Origin: Anopheles merus
Taxonomy: Eukaryota > Arthropoda > Insecta > Diptera > Culicidae
Assembly: GCF_017562075.2 (NCBI RefSeq)
Contig: NC_054084.1
Location: 25,606,246-25,670,245 of the forward strand
Direction: 5' to 3'
Length of the DNA stretch: 64,000 nt
In this document: positions 53,356 to 63,779 of the stretch, piece by piece
Layout: each line of letters begins with the position of its first letter
Position numbering within the stretch: position 1 is the stretch's first letter
The notes under the pieces: model-generated
Told to the model about the DNA's origin: nothing
Seen by the model: only the letters and a program-made list of their open reading frames with translations
Database searches by the model: none
Translations under genes and position numbers: made by a program

Positions 53356-54160
53356 TGTAATGTGATAGTGGCCTGTACGGTACATACTGTACATCGAACA
53401 GCGTCGCGGTAGGTCAGTTTTTACTGACATGAGCCGAGGTGGAATAATACATCGATCGAACGGACTTTTCAGCACTTGATCGTCCAGGCGATCATAGAAA
53501 CCTTTAGGAGGTTTCCCTTACTGGAAACGTTGGAGTTTAGAAGCCTTACCTTGGGTAGGGGGACATAACTAAACTCTTGAAATAAGTTGGAAGGCGAAGT
53601 ATTAGGAAGTGTAACGTCCTATCTTGGCAGTCCGAACGAATCTGCCTTGCCACGGTCGGAATTGGTTTTATTTATACTCAATAAGTTTCGTACATTTGGT
53701 TTTGGAATGTGTTTTTGTCCTAATTAAAGGTTATTGATATGAGGTGCAATTTATACATTGTATCGGAAGTGAGGTGTCTATCAATTTGTGCCTATGCTGC
53801 ACTTTTAGTGTTTTTACAAAGGTTCTGGAAAGTTTCAACTGTTCTAGCCAAAGAACGAGTGCGTTCGTTGCTCTTTGCCTACACTGCGCTTTTAGCAATA
53901 AGTTGCTATGCGTCTGCTTTGCTGCAGTAACGCTTGAATTGCTTATGCTGCGCGATTCGGTTGTTTTCGATAAAATGTGTCTCAATGGTTTTTTCTATGA
54001 ACGGTATGGTCTAGGTATGTTGCTATGGAGTGGATTGATTTGCTGATGCAATATAATGACTGTGTTGCAATAATGTGATTTGACTTTACGGAGTGTGTTA
54101 CAATGTGTCTATAGCTGATAGTGTGTATTATAATAAGTTCTGTATAGCAGATATGCTACA
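53356..54160 (-). repeat. 3' LTR of the gag-only element
   Basis: An 805-bp LTR with TG...CA ends, matching 57,349-58,153 base for base as far as I can compare. Short frames inside it are not genes. An AATAAA (minus strand, 53,667-53,672), overlapping TATAAATAA, could serve as the polyadenylation signal here. Confidence 0.93.
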
Positions 54161-54172
54161 CCTCCTCCCTTT
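54161..54172 (-). other. Polypurine tract
   Basis: In element sense the 12 bases before the 3' LTR read AAAGGGAGGAGG, all purine, the expected primer for plus-strand DNA synthesis. The gag stop codon lies 113 bp upstream. Confidence 0.85.
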
Positions 54173-54284
54173 AGGAGAATAACGAAAATAATGAAATTGT
54201 TTGAAGTTATTCTTTTTCATTTAATTAAACTGAGTTGTTGCTATATATTTTTTTTGATTTACTTATAAAATCATTTCTTATTTC

Positions 54285-56096
54285 TTAAGGTGGGTAATAT
54301 TTTATGTAAATAGATCTAATATCTAGAGGTAATGGATTGAGAATATTTAATTTTCTTATGAAATATTTTGATTTTTCTATAAATAGTTTTTTTAGCTCGT
54401 TTATAGAGTTTTCTGCTTTTATAGATGTTATTACTTTTAGCCTGTAGATAACATTATGAAATTTTACCAGGAGCTCTTTTAGATATTTTTGGTAAGCAAT
54501 AGTTCTTCTTGGTTCTTTCACATTTACATCACATAATGTGGAATAATTCATTTTTCTAGCCGTTTTATCCTGGCAATATAATTCATTGTTTAGTTCTTTT
54601 ATATACTTCTTCTTTGATTTGATGCTACGTTTTCTTCTCATAATATGTTTTAGCTCGGTTGCATGATTTTCGTTACAAGGAATCTCATTATTTATTTCCG
54701 TTTTATCTAGCAGTGATAAACTATCTGTTACTTGTTCTTGAACAATATTTTTCTCGTTGTCATTACTTGTTGTAATCATTTGCATATGTTGTTTGTTTTC
54801 ATGTTTATAATCATGGTTAGTATCATTTTCACATTCTTTTGTTAAGTAATTATTCTCCTTAAATATTCTTTCAGAGTCTCTTGACCCTATCATACCATTA
54901 ATTGTTTCATTATTTAATGCATTTCTTCTTTTTAATTTATCTTCAAATTTTCTGTTACTATAGTTCGTTTTGCTTTTAATATTTTTATAATCTTTATGAG
55001 TTTGATCGTTCATTTGATTCGTATTTATATAGTTTTCGTATTTTAGATTGTAAGTACGACTTTTATGTTGTTTAATATTATTATTCAACTGTGTATGATT
55101 GGTTTGTTCTGTTTTTATATAAAAGCATTTGATTTTTTTGGAATTGTTTTGACTACTGTTGTTATAGTTGTATTCGCGATTATTATATCCTTGGTTAACT
55201 TGATTGTTACTGCTACAATTGTTTAACTGAGAGTGGCGTTTATAGAAACTGTAATTGTTATTATTTCTATAACTGTAGTTGTCGGATGGCGTTTGAGTTG
55301 TTATTGATTGATTAAAATTTGGGTAAATTTGATAATTAATTAGGGTATCTTTATGTTGAAAATGCCTATTGTTGCTTCTATTGTTGTTCTGTCCATATTT
55401 AACGGGTGGGAACCTGGGTGGGTTTTGTGTATGAAATCTGTTATTATTTGGGAATTCGTTGAAATTGTTACTTCCCTGGTAGTTGTTTCCATACCCTCTA
55501 TTGTTCCTGGTAGCGTTTGAATATAGGATCTTTATATGATCATTCTTTCCCTTTTTCATTCTGTCTTCTAGCTCCAACTCTACTGCTCGCTCTATTGCTT
55601 CATGCAAGGTTTCGAATTTACTTGATCTCATTATAATTTTGGTCTCAAAATCTTTGAGTCCATAACTCAATGCACTGATTCCTGATTTAGTTGCTTTTTT
55701 TCTGGCTACTTCTGGTGCTATCTCTTCTGCAATGTATGCTTCTTCTAGTTGTTGGGTTAGTTTTTCAATAACGCTTCCAAAATCTTCTATGGTTCCCGTC
55801 TGTTTAGTACTATCCATTTTCAATACTATGATCTCTGGTGTTACCTTTATGCTGCACCTGTTTTGTAATTTGCTAACTATTTCTTCAATTGAGGTTGGGG
55901 TTTTCCCTACGACACTTCGCGCTTTTCCTGTAAGACGTCCTAATACCAGTTCTATTATTGTTTCTTTATTTTCTGGATTTACTATTTTCTTTAGTACGTT
56001 TAAATTTGACACCACCTCTTTCAAATCTTTCTCATTACCGTCATATTTTGATATGAGAGAAGTGGTGATTTTAATCAATTCCATAATTTGAGCCAT
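54285..56096 (-). CDS. Gag-like protein of the retrotransposon, 603 residues
   Basis: An intact frame of 603 codons starting MAQIMELI. Residues about 15-178 look like a 412/mdg1-type capsid: YDGNEKDL (18-25), LTGKARSVVGKTP (55-67), SIEEIVSKLQNRC (69-81) and a helical part ending AIERAVELELE (167-177). Residues 190-345 are very rich in Asn, Tyr and Gln. A decayed zinc knuckle may be seen at 323-336 (KCFYIKTEQTNHTQ): only one Cys and the His remain, so the usual CCHC nucleic-acid-binding site is lost. Residues 345-603 form a Lys/Asn-rich tail with basic patches (RRKRSIKSKKK, 487-497) and a helical C-terminus, unlike a normal Gag end. Codons are strongly AT-biased compared with the odorant receptors. 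Expected role: virus-like particle coat that packages element RNA in the cytoplasm (inference). Confidence 0.8.
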   Translation of the reverse strand: MAQIMELIKITTSLISKYDGNEKDLKEVVSNLNVLKKIVNPENKETIIELVLGRLTGKARSVVGKTPTSIEEIVSKLQNRCSIKVTPEIIVLKMDSTKQTGTIEDFGSVIEKLTQQLEEAYIAEEIAPEVARKKATKSGISALSYGLKDFETKIIMRSSKFETLHEAIERAVELELEDRMKKGKNDHIKILYSNATRNNRGYGNNYQGSNNFNEFPNNNRFHTQNPPRFPPVKYGQNNNRSNNRHFQHKDTLINYQIYPNFNQSITTQTPSDNYSYRNNNNYSFYKRHSQLNNCSSNNQVNQGYNNREYNYNNSSQNNSKKIKCFYIKTEQTNHTQLNNNIKQHKSRTYNLKYENYINTNQMNDQTHKDYKNIKSKTNYSNRKFEDKLKRRNALNNETINGMIGSRDSERIFKENNYLTKECENDTNHDYKHENKQHMQMITTSNDNEKNIVQEQVTDSLSLLDKTEINNEIPCNENHATELKHIMRRKRSIKSKKKYIKELNNELYCQDKTARKMNYSTLCDVNVKEPRRTIAYQKYLKELLVKFHNVIYRLKVITSIKAENSINELKKLFIEKSKYFIRKLNILNPLPLDIRSIYIKYYPP

Positions 56097-56365
56097 TTCA
56101 AATTGGTTCTCTGATAATGTCGTAAATTTCCTAAGTATTTGCCCTTAATGTTGTTAATGCACAGAGCCTGTAGTTGTTCAGCTGTTTCGCCTGATCATAA
56201 ATTATATCTGATTTTTTAAATATATTTTCTAATAGTTTTTGCATCATTCAGTTTCGTTATTGTTAGTATTGTTATAGTCTATAGATAATTAAAGTAAATT
56301 CCTGACCTGTTTTTTTTGTTGCTATTTTTGCACGTTTATGCAGTCTCATCAGTAAAATTTTAAAT

Positions 56366-56554
56366 TTACGGTACCTTTTTTTTAAATACATAGCATGTAT
56401 TTTTGTTGTTGCTGCTCATGATGATGCTACGCTCGTTACCGGTGCTTGGTGTTTTAATCCGTGCTTGGTGTTTGATATGAATTTCTATGATGTCATCAGT
56501 CGTCGTTCGATGTCTTGTCGGGATTGGGACCCTTTGTCCATTCGTGTCTGCCAA
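56366..56554 (-). CDS. Small upstream frame 2 of the retrotransposon
   Basis: A 62-codon frame in element sense between the 77-codon frame and gag. It is polar and basic (for example RHRTTTDD) with no membrane segment or motif. Small frames before gag are, from memory, a feature of 412/mdg1 elements, but I cannot show that this one is translated. Confidence 0.3.
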   Translation of the reverse strand: MADTNGQRVPIPTRHRTTTDDIIEIHIKHQARIKTPSTGNERSIIMSSNNKNTCYVFKKKVP

Positions 56555-56710
56555 TCCATATTGGGCAGTGAGCTCGTCTCGTCTTTTCGTCTTCCACGTT
56601 GGGAACGGCTGTTCCTTTCAATCTCGCTGGCCAAAACTTGTTTTGCACTGCTTTTTATTATTCCATATCACTTGCTCCACGAATCGTATAGATTACCAAA
56701 ATGAGTTATA

Positions 56711-56944
56711 TTATATAGGAAGTTGCATGTTATTGATTGCATCACGTTTTGCTAGAGTTTTCAATATTTTGAAAACGGTTTTAATTACTTTTTGCATGAG
56801 TATGATAGCAAGAAGTATCAGCACAATGTTCAGTTTTAACTCATGGGTTTCATGTTGCTCTGAGTGAACATTTTGTGTTTGAATAATGGCAAGATCATTA
56901 TCACCATTAACATTAGCTTTGGGGTTTGATGCGTCGTTACCCAT
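56711..56944 (-). CDS. Small upstream frame 1: predicted myristoylated membrane peptide
   Basis: A 77-codon frame in element sense, the first sizeable one after the 5' LTR. It begins MGNDAS, which fits the N-myristoylation rule (Gly at 2, Ser at 6). Residues 1-36 are polar and acidic with His-Glu pairs (SEQHETHE). A hydrophobic segment follows at about 38-50 (LNIVLILLAIILM), then a basic amphipathic stretch (KVIKTVFKILKTLAKR, 52-67). This order suggests a small membrane-anchored protein. I do not know its function. It lies about 600 bp upstream of gag, in a leader of about 1.25 kb. Confidence 0.5.
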   Translation of the reverse strand: MGNDASNPKANVNGDNDLAIIQTQNVHSEQHETHELKLNIVLILLAIILMQKVIKTVFKILKTLAKRDAINNMQLPI

Positions 56945-57333
56945 TTTATAAATATGTGCTTTATTGGTAAATCTATCGCATGGCAGTTCATTTGTTTTTA
57001 CACATTGGGATATGTTCTCACAACAGTGTGTACGGGGAATGTTTGTACATCAATTCATTTTGCACTACACTGCACTAAATGTTTTTATTTTTCTTTCTGT
57101 ACTGCACTTGTTTCTGGCAGTTCATACACCGTTATTGTTTACATGTAGGTCACTTGTGCTATCTTCACTGATTAAATTTCCGTAAAAAAATGCACATTTC
57201 ACACTTTTGTTCATGCGTATACGCGACACTGCTCATATGACTTTCGGCGAGTTAACTTGCGCTTTACGTTACCGTTATACGTATCACATTTTTCTTGTTT
57301 TTACTTTAACTTCTGCCCGTCGATTGCAGATTA

Positions 57334-57348
57334 TGGTCACGGTCGCCA
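57334..57348 (-). other. Primer binding site (tRNA-Arg type)
   Basis: In element sense the 15 bases directly after the 5' LTR are TGGCGACCGTGACCA. The first 13 are complementary to the 3' end of insect tRNA-Arg (ending GTCACGGTCG plus CCA), recalled from memory. The 412 and mdg1 elements use the same primer type (established knowledge). Confidence 0.75.
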
Positions 57349-58153
57349 TGTAATGTGATAGTGGCCTGTACGGTACATACTGTACATCGAACAGCGTCGC
57401 GGTAGGTCAGTTTTTACTGACATGAGCCGAGGTGGAATAATACATCGATCGAACGGACTTTTCAGCACTTGATCGTCCAGGCGATCATAGAAACCTTTAG
57501 GAGGTTTCCCTTACTGGAAACGTTGGAGTTTAGAAGCCTTACCTTGGGTAGGGGGACATAACTAAACTCTTGAAATAAGTTGGAAGGCGAAGTATTAGGA
57601 AGTGTAACGTCCTATCTTGGCAGTCCGAACGAATCTGCCTTGCCACGGTCGGAATTGGTTTTATTTATACTCAATAAGTTTCGTACATTTGGTTTTGGAA
57701 TGTGTTTTTGTCCTAATTAAAGGTTATTGATATGAGGTGCAATTTATACATTGTATCGGAAGTGAGGTGTCTATCAATTTGTGCCTATGCTGCACTTTTA
57801 GTGTTTTTACAAAGGTTCTGGAAAGTTTCAACTGTTCTAGCCAAAGAACGAGTGCGTTCGTTGCTCTTTGCCTACACTGCGCTTTTAGCAATAAGTTGCT
57901 ATGCGTCTGCTTTGCTGCAGTAACGCTTGAATTGCTTATGCTGCGCGATTCGGTTGTTTTCGATAAAATGTGTCTCAATGGTTTTTTCTATGAACGGTAT
58001 GGTCTAGGTATGTTGCTATGGAGTGGATTGATTTGCTGATGCAATATAATGACTGTGTTGCAATAATGTGATTTGACTTTACGGAGTGTGTTACAATGTG
58101 TCTATAGCTGATAGTGTGTATTATAATAAGTTCTGTATAGCAGATATGCTACA
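57349..58153 (-). repeat. 5' LTR of the gag-only element
   Basis: An 805-bp LTR matching the one at 53,356-54,160. A right-flank ATAT (58,154-58,157) completes the target duplication. It would carry the promoter of the element. Confidence 0.93.
57661..57669 (-). promoter_or_regulatory. Possible TATA box or poly(A) signal in the 5' LTR
   Basis: Element-sense TATAAATAA, about 485 bases into the LTR. It could be a TATA box, or the overlapping AATAAA could mark the R region end; the sequence alone cannot decide. Confidence 0.35.
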
Positions 58154-58492
58154 ATATCCGTCACGCAGTCGCCCACTCCCACTAGCCACAATAGCGTAGC
58201 GAAAGGCAAATCAAGAATGATTGCACACAAATTGAAGTCTGCAGCTGCAAGCCCGGGCCCGGGTATAGTATGATAAAAAAGGAAAGCTCCCACACGATCA
58301 CCAGGCCACAATCGAAGCTGATGTTGATAAAGATGATGATTGCTGGTGCGCTGCGTGAGCATTGAGCCAATGAATCAACCGGTCAGCACAACCAGCCACC
58401 ACAGCCAACCGGAAACGATGTAACGGTTGTACGTGACCAAGTTGACGATCGGAACCTTTCAGCAACGTGCGTGCCGTATGCGCCGTGGCCCG

Positions 58493-58497
<5 letters not shown>

Positions 58498-58532
<35 letters not shown>

Positions 58533-58550
58533 CTCTCTCTTTCTTTCTCT
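58498..58550. repeat. (CT)n microsatellite with TTCT interruptions
   Basis: CT dinucleotide tract of about 14 units followed by CTTT/CTCT variants on the plus strand. Confidence 0.95.
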
Positions 58551-59269
58551 TCATTTATGATGTTCTGTGTGGTCTTATCAGAACGGAAATTACAGAACTG
58601 GATCCGAACGAAGAAACAATACCCAAAATGAAGAAGTTTTCTGGCTCGCCCTATATGCGTGGACACTGCGTGGGTAAAACGTGTGTCGAATGCCGAATGC
58701 TCTTAGGGGAGCAAGCTTCCCATTCCGCACATACATCCAACAACAACAACAAAAAGAAAGGTCTGAAAGTAGGGACAACTGCTGATGAAAATTTGTCCGA
58801 AATTGATTTATCCTTCAATATCCATAAATTGTTCCGTCTTCTAATAAATCCAGCCACACCGGTACCGGGGCTAAGCGTTCGGGGAAAAATTGTCCGCACA
58901 AGGGTGCACGCCGGTACGTGAGAAGAAAGCAAGCGAACGACGACGAATGCCGGGGTTAGATTTCGGAGGTCCTGTCGTCGTGTAGGGAAAGTGCAACGGA
59001 GGAGCAGCATCATCTTCAGAAGTCAATCCCCTTTGCCAATCTTTCCCCCCTCCGTTTTTTGTGACGACGGCAAACATGTAAATTTAATGTCTGCCAGCAT
59101 CAAATATACATACATTGCCAAAACCTTCCCCGCCTCCGCCGTTCCGTTGCAGCCGCATTAAGATCCAGATTGTGTGCAGAGTTCCTCTACCCTCGTCCCG
59201 AGAACAAGACAACAGACAAAGTCTGAAGATGTTCCCAGTCTCGAGAAGCACACTCGACCCTTGACAGCG

Positions 59270-59289
59270 CACACACACACACACACACA
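59270..59289. repeat. (CA)n microsatellite
   Basis: Uninterrupted CA run of about ten units. A shorter one lies at 59,658-59,671. Confidence 0.9.
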
Positions 59290-61715
59290 ACATACATGAG
59301 CCTCCGAGGAGCTTTTTTTTCTCTCCCCTACCCGAATACAATTGGAACACGTACGCTCTGTGACGTTTGCACGTGTCCTTCCGGGAGGGTTTGGTGTAGG
59401 TGATGTGTGACAGCAGAAGCCAGCAAGGAAGCCTTTTTATCCCATTCCGTTTGCCGTGGGCCCAGGTTGACCAGGGACGTTTTTCCAGGAAGCATCATGG
59501 TTGGAAGTTGTCATCTCTCCCTCCGGGGAATTACTGGGAGTATTTTAAGAATGTTGCTCCTGCAACCTGCATACAGACAGTGACCGTAGCATAGCGCAGG
59601 CCAGAGCGGCCGATCGTAAATGCGCCAACAACAAACGGAATTTAAAACCTCAAAACATACACACACACACATGCACAAAGCAAAACAAAAATGTCTTGCA
59701 GCTCCAGGGATTGGGGCAAAACAATGGCATGTAAATCGGCCCGGCCGGGATGGGAGCAAGCTTGAGGAAGGTTGATTCTGTTCCCTTGCTGGCTGAAAGG
59801 CATTACTCTCTCACAATCACATATATTCTGCTCCACTCCTCCCCGCCCTGGTTGGTTGTATGTAGCAGAAGCACAAATCCAAATACCGGATCTGAAATTA
59901 TCATAGATATTGTTAGTTTCCTTTGCTGGTACGCCACTCCACCGAGAGGCCTTGGACGGATGTCACTGCTGCCTTCTTGCCGCCGTTGCCGTTTGTTGAA
60001 AGCTTAAAGATCCATCTATGCCTGGATTTGCAAGCAGATTACTGTTTCTTTCTTGCGTTTGCCGGCCGGCCGGGGGCCCAGGTTTGTGCAAAAGAATCCT
60101 GGCTTGGTGAGCTTGGACGGTGCTTTCAGCGTGAGAAAGAAAGGTCACAAATCCGGCACCGGCTTTAGCTCAATGCCCATTGCCTTTTTCCGAAGAGGGG
60201 GAGGCTTTTATATGTCCATTACCTGGCGCACAGGTAGGAACGTACTCAGGCGCTCCCTCCAAGCTGGTACATTATATTTTTGCCATTTTTATATCGATAC
60301 AGGGGTTGGGATTATGGGAGATGGGGTTGTGTGTTTGAAATTTCAGTTTTCACACGTCCTCCCCATGACCATTATCTTTATTGACGTTACAAATGGTACG
60401 TACGTGTAACGATAATGCTTGTTTGCGTTCGAACAGTTGCCGGGCAAGAGGCGATGCGTTATGAAGATTCGGGTGCCGCAAAACATTTTGCTTTTGCGAG
60501 CGGGAATTTATTGGCTTTGAAATTAATTCTTGAGCGTAATGGGAAAGATTTGTTCATGAATAAACCATACTTGTGGCCATTTGCTATTTCCTTATCTGAG
60601 TGCAAATGTGCAATTATTAAAATTAGATTTAGGTTGTGCCTTTTATCATTGGTAAAAAGGATTTAAATAAAATTCCAATAATAAAGTCAGTCATGTTGAA
60701 ATTGATTGGACGTTTATTTGAAAAAGTACATCATTAAATAATGTTACTATGAGGTTGTAAGTACATGATATCTTTCATTTTGATTGCTATGTGGGCTATT
60801 GCTATCCGAGTGATGAGATGGCCTTAAAAAGGCTTGTTATTCTTATTTGTATCTCGTGAGCTATGCATGTATTTTTTAGTGGAAATGATACACCTCTTGG
60901 TGTTTCTTCAGCTGTTGCATCTTGCATTAGAGCTCATAGTTTAAGTAGATGCTTCAAACTTAAGTGTTTAGAAACAGCTACAAATTTTAAACAACAAAAT
61001 AATAGTTTTTTTTACAGTTTGGCTCGGTTTCGTATCTTAAAACGGCATGTGATGTATATTTGAGCTTTTCTCTGCCAAAATTGAAGGTTTGATTTTCGAA
61101 AAGGAAACTGGATGGTTTGTGGCTGGCTTATACGTGTAAAGAAATACATTTTAAGTTGTAGTTCTAGCAAATTATCACCTAAACTGATTCTTTGAAACGT
61201 TTTATTTTCTTAAAAAAAAGAAAATTAACGCACTATAGATCATTTTAAAAGAAAAAAATCTATCACTTGTACCTGACGCTCTTGCTTGTAGAAAGGAAAG
61301 CAATATTGCATACCACGAAAAGACATTTCCTTTAATCTTTCATCAAATGTACCGCTTGTAAGCTAAACTAAACGAAGGCGCGAGAATAAGCGCACGTGGC
61401 ATGCTGCTGTTTACCCAGAACACTCCCAACGACCTGACACCGCGCGGGAATTTGGCATATTGTTTCTGCCTTCTAATTAGGCAGACGCTTTCCGGGCGCC
61501 GAGGCAGCCTCGCCTCTCCCAGTGTATGTGTGTATGGCTCGAAATGCCACACCTAATTTGCATAATAAACGAGTAAGTCCACGGCGTAAAGGCACGCTTG
61601 CGGCTGCGGAAACACACCTTCACGGTCGGCCGGGGGAACAAGTTTTGACGCCCCGTTTGTCGATGTCGGGGTGCCGTGGCGTGTCAAAGGAACTAATCTT
61701 CCTCCAAATCCACCA

Positions 61716-61738
61716 AACACACACACGCACACACACAT
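61716..61738. repeat. (AC)n microsatellite, interrupted
   Basis: AC run of about 11 units with one G interruption. Confidence 0.9.
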
Positions 61739-63002
61739 GGCCAAATCCCCCCGTTCCAAACGTGTGGCCCTGTGGCCTGCCCTGTTCGCGTTGTTGCGCA
61801 TTATTGAATTCCCCAATAAAGCTAATTTCATCGAAATTTAGCTTTCATACGGTGCGTGCCCATCCCCGTGCCTTAGACGCAGACCAAGATTAAAGCCGGG
61901 GCGTTGTTGGTGTTCACCCCATGCTTTTAACCTCCCTAATGATCGCGCGCCAAGCGGGAGCTTCGTTAGCTCATCCCTACATTAATCACATTTTCCGCAC
62001 AGTAATGTAAACACAATAAATATTAAATCGCTAATTGCAAAGTCACCGTAAGCGTAACCTTCCGGGGCCGCCGTCTTTTCCGACGCAACGGCTCTCAAAG
62101 CAGCGCCCGGTAAAAATGGCAAACGGAAGCGTTTCACCTTGAGCGTGGGTTTGATTCGAGGTGCCGCCCGTGTTTGGTTTGGTGGGGTGTAACGGGCAAC
62201 GGGGTAGGGGGGAAATATTTTTGCTCATCAAGGGCAACAGGGACCATGACGCGTACCATAAATCAGCCAACAGTGTGTGTTCGGATCATGTGCGGGAGAA
62301 GGGGAAAGGGCTTAGGCCGCTATCCCGTCAGCCGTCAACTCGACTGACGAGCTTTGTCAGGCGTCATTACCCCGCGTGGAATATATAACCCTGTGGTTGT
62401 AGGCTACTTTCCTTAACTTGTGTGTGTGCGTGTGGTGGGGAAAAGTTTTTCCCACATCCAAGAAATTAGTTTGATCACGCAAAGCAATTGTTAGGGACAT
62501 CCTTTACCATACCCATACTCGCTGAACAGCATGGGAGTGGGCGAAGAACGGACGCCCTCGGAAAGGGATAGATGTGGGGGAGTGTTATTCCGTTCTTATC
62601 GCCAGGGGACAGGCACCATGGCCAAAAGGTGCGTGCGTGAGCTATAATCTTACGGAACGTTCGCTTAGATGGCAGTAAAGGTAAACGAACACGTGTACTT
62701 CTTGATCTTGGGCGCGACATAAACACGCGCGAGTCCTGTTTCCTGGCGCCTTCGCGTTACGCCGTCTGCCATGGGGAAAGGCTGATGATGGTCAACTGGT
62801 CAACACGATTCGCAACTGGAGGTCAAGTCGTGGTGCAGTAAAGTTCACACGTTCGCTTGCTGATAGCTGACTCACAAGCAAACACTTGTTGGATCGTTAT
62901 TTACGATGAACTGGATAAAGGCGACACGCCGGGTGTAGGTGAACTGGTTGCAGGAAAGACAATGACAAGCAAGGATATTTGTTTCAATAGAGTAGCAATG
63001 GG

Positions 63003-63623
63003 TAGTGATGAAAAAAAATTCTTCACAATCGTTTCTGACTAGTTTCGCTGTTTTCTGAAATCTATTCCGGATAGTAGGTCCGAAATCAGTTTTCGGAATT
63101 AATTACTCGGCTTTCGGTATTGGAATCGGCTCTGGAATTGGAATTGACTCCGGAATTGGCTCCAGCATTGGCTCCGGAATTGGCTTCGGAATCGGTTCCG
63201 GAATCGAAATCGGCGCCGGAATCGAAATTGGCTTCGAAACCAGAATCGGCTTTGAAACGGAATCGGTTTGGACACATCCATAAGAATAGGCGTTTGAGTC
63301 TAATGATGCTACTAGGTCATACGATTCATTTGACGGCCTGACCCGGAGTCGGGTGCGAGCTAACCGGAATTGATTCCGATCTGCAGGTGTAACGAGATCG
63401 AATCGACCCGAATGATGAGTAGATGCGACTCCAACCCGTTGGTACAGCGAGTTTAGGTCAAGTATTTAACCTGTATTGATCCGACCCGACTCGAGCTCGC
63501 TGCACCAACCGGTATCATTGCACCTACTGAATCTTCTTGTACCTTTCGGTTCGACCCGAACGACTCCGGATCGCTTACGGATGCCTCCGACTCGGTAGGT
63601 TCGGTTCGACCCGACCATCACTA
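63003..63623. mobile_element. Second hAT-like element with GGAATC/GACCCG arrays
   Basis: Starts TAGTGATG and ends CATCACTA, the same 8-bp inverted termini as the element at 9 kb, and is 621 bp long against 622 bp there. The interior has a GGAATTGG/CCGGAATC array at about 63,117-63,273 and GACCCG/GTTCG-type repeats up to the right end. The 8-bp flanks (GCAATGGG and GCTGCTAC) do not match, so either the right end is not the true one or the site has been rearranged. No transposase frame is present. Confidence 0.5.
63117..63273. repeat. GGAATC-type tandem array
   Basis: Tandem 12- and 18-bp units built from GGAATTGGCTCC and GGAATCGG, with variants. The array is stop-free in some frames on both strands, which explains the short Glu/Ser/Ala- and Asp/Ser-rich frames predicted there. 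Confidence 0.85.
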
Positions 63624-63779
63624 GCTGCTACGTATTCATAGCCGCAAAGAATCATAATTTATATTAAAACGAGCCATTCTCATGGAGAGTCCTGGACTGA
63701 TTTCGCTTTTCAAACTTCGTATTTCAATTCAAGAACTGATTCTCGTTCCGAAGCATAGTTTATTTCTGAATTCAATCCT

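Larger units (their letters stand above)
53356..58153 (-). mobile_element. Gag-only LTR retrotransposon, 412/mdg1 type (Ty3/gypsy)
   Basis: A complete 4,798-bp element on the minus strand. Two 805-bp LTRs (TGTAGC...ATTACA in element sense) show no difference in a visual comparison. The flanks carry a 4-bp duplication, ATAT, at 53,352-53,355 and 58,154-58,157. The primer binding site and polypurine tract sit exactly next to the LTRs. The internal 3,188 bp encode one long gag-like frame (54,285-56,096) and small upstream frames; there is no room for protease, reverse transcriptase, RNase H or integrase. Movement must therefore use enzymes in trans. Assignment to the 412/mdg1 lineage rests on the tRNA-Arg-type primer site, 4-bp duplication and capsid sequence. 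Confidence 0.88.
58158..63002. other. Gene-free stretch
   Basis: No supported gene. It has a CT-rich microsatellite and several CA runs (listed separately) and an AT-rich part at 60,660-61,340. The 164-codon plus frame at 58,427-58,921 runs through the CT tract and is not supported. Confidence 0.55.

Noticed and set aside
53731..54046. Small frames inside the LTRs (also at 57,724-58,039)
   Set aside because: They occur on both strands within the LTRs and match between the two only because the LTRs match.
58427..58921. 164-codon plus-strand frame with a Ser-Leu run
   Set aside because: The run is the CT microsatellite translated. The downstream part looks mixed in composition but has no family match or splice support.
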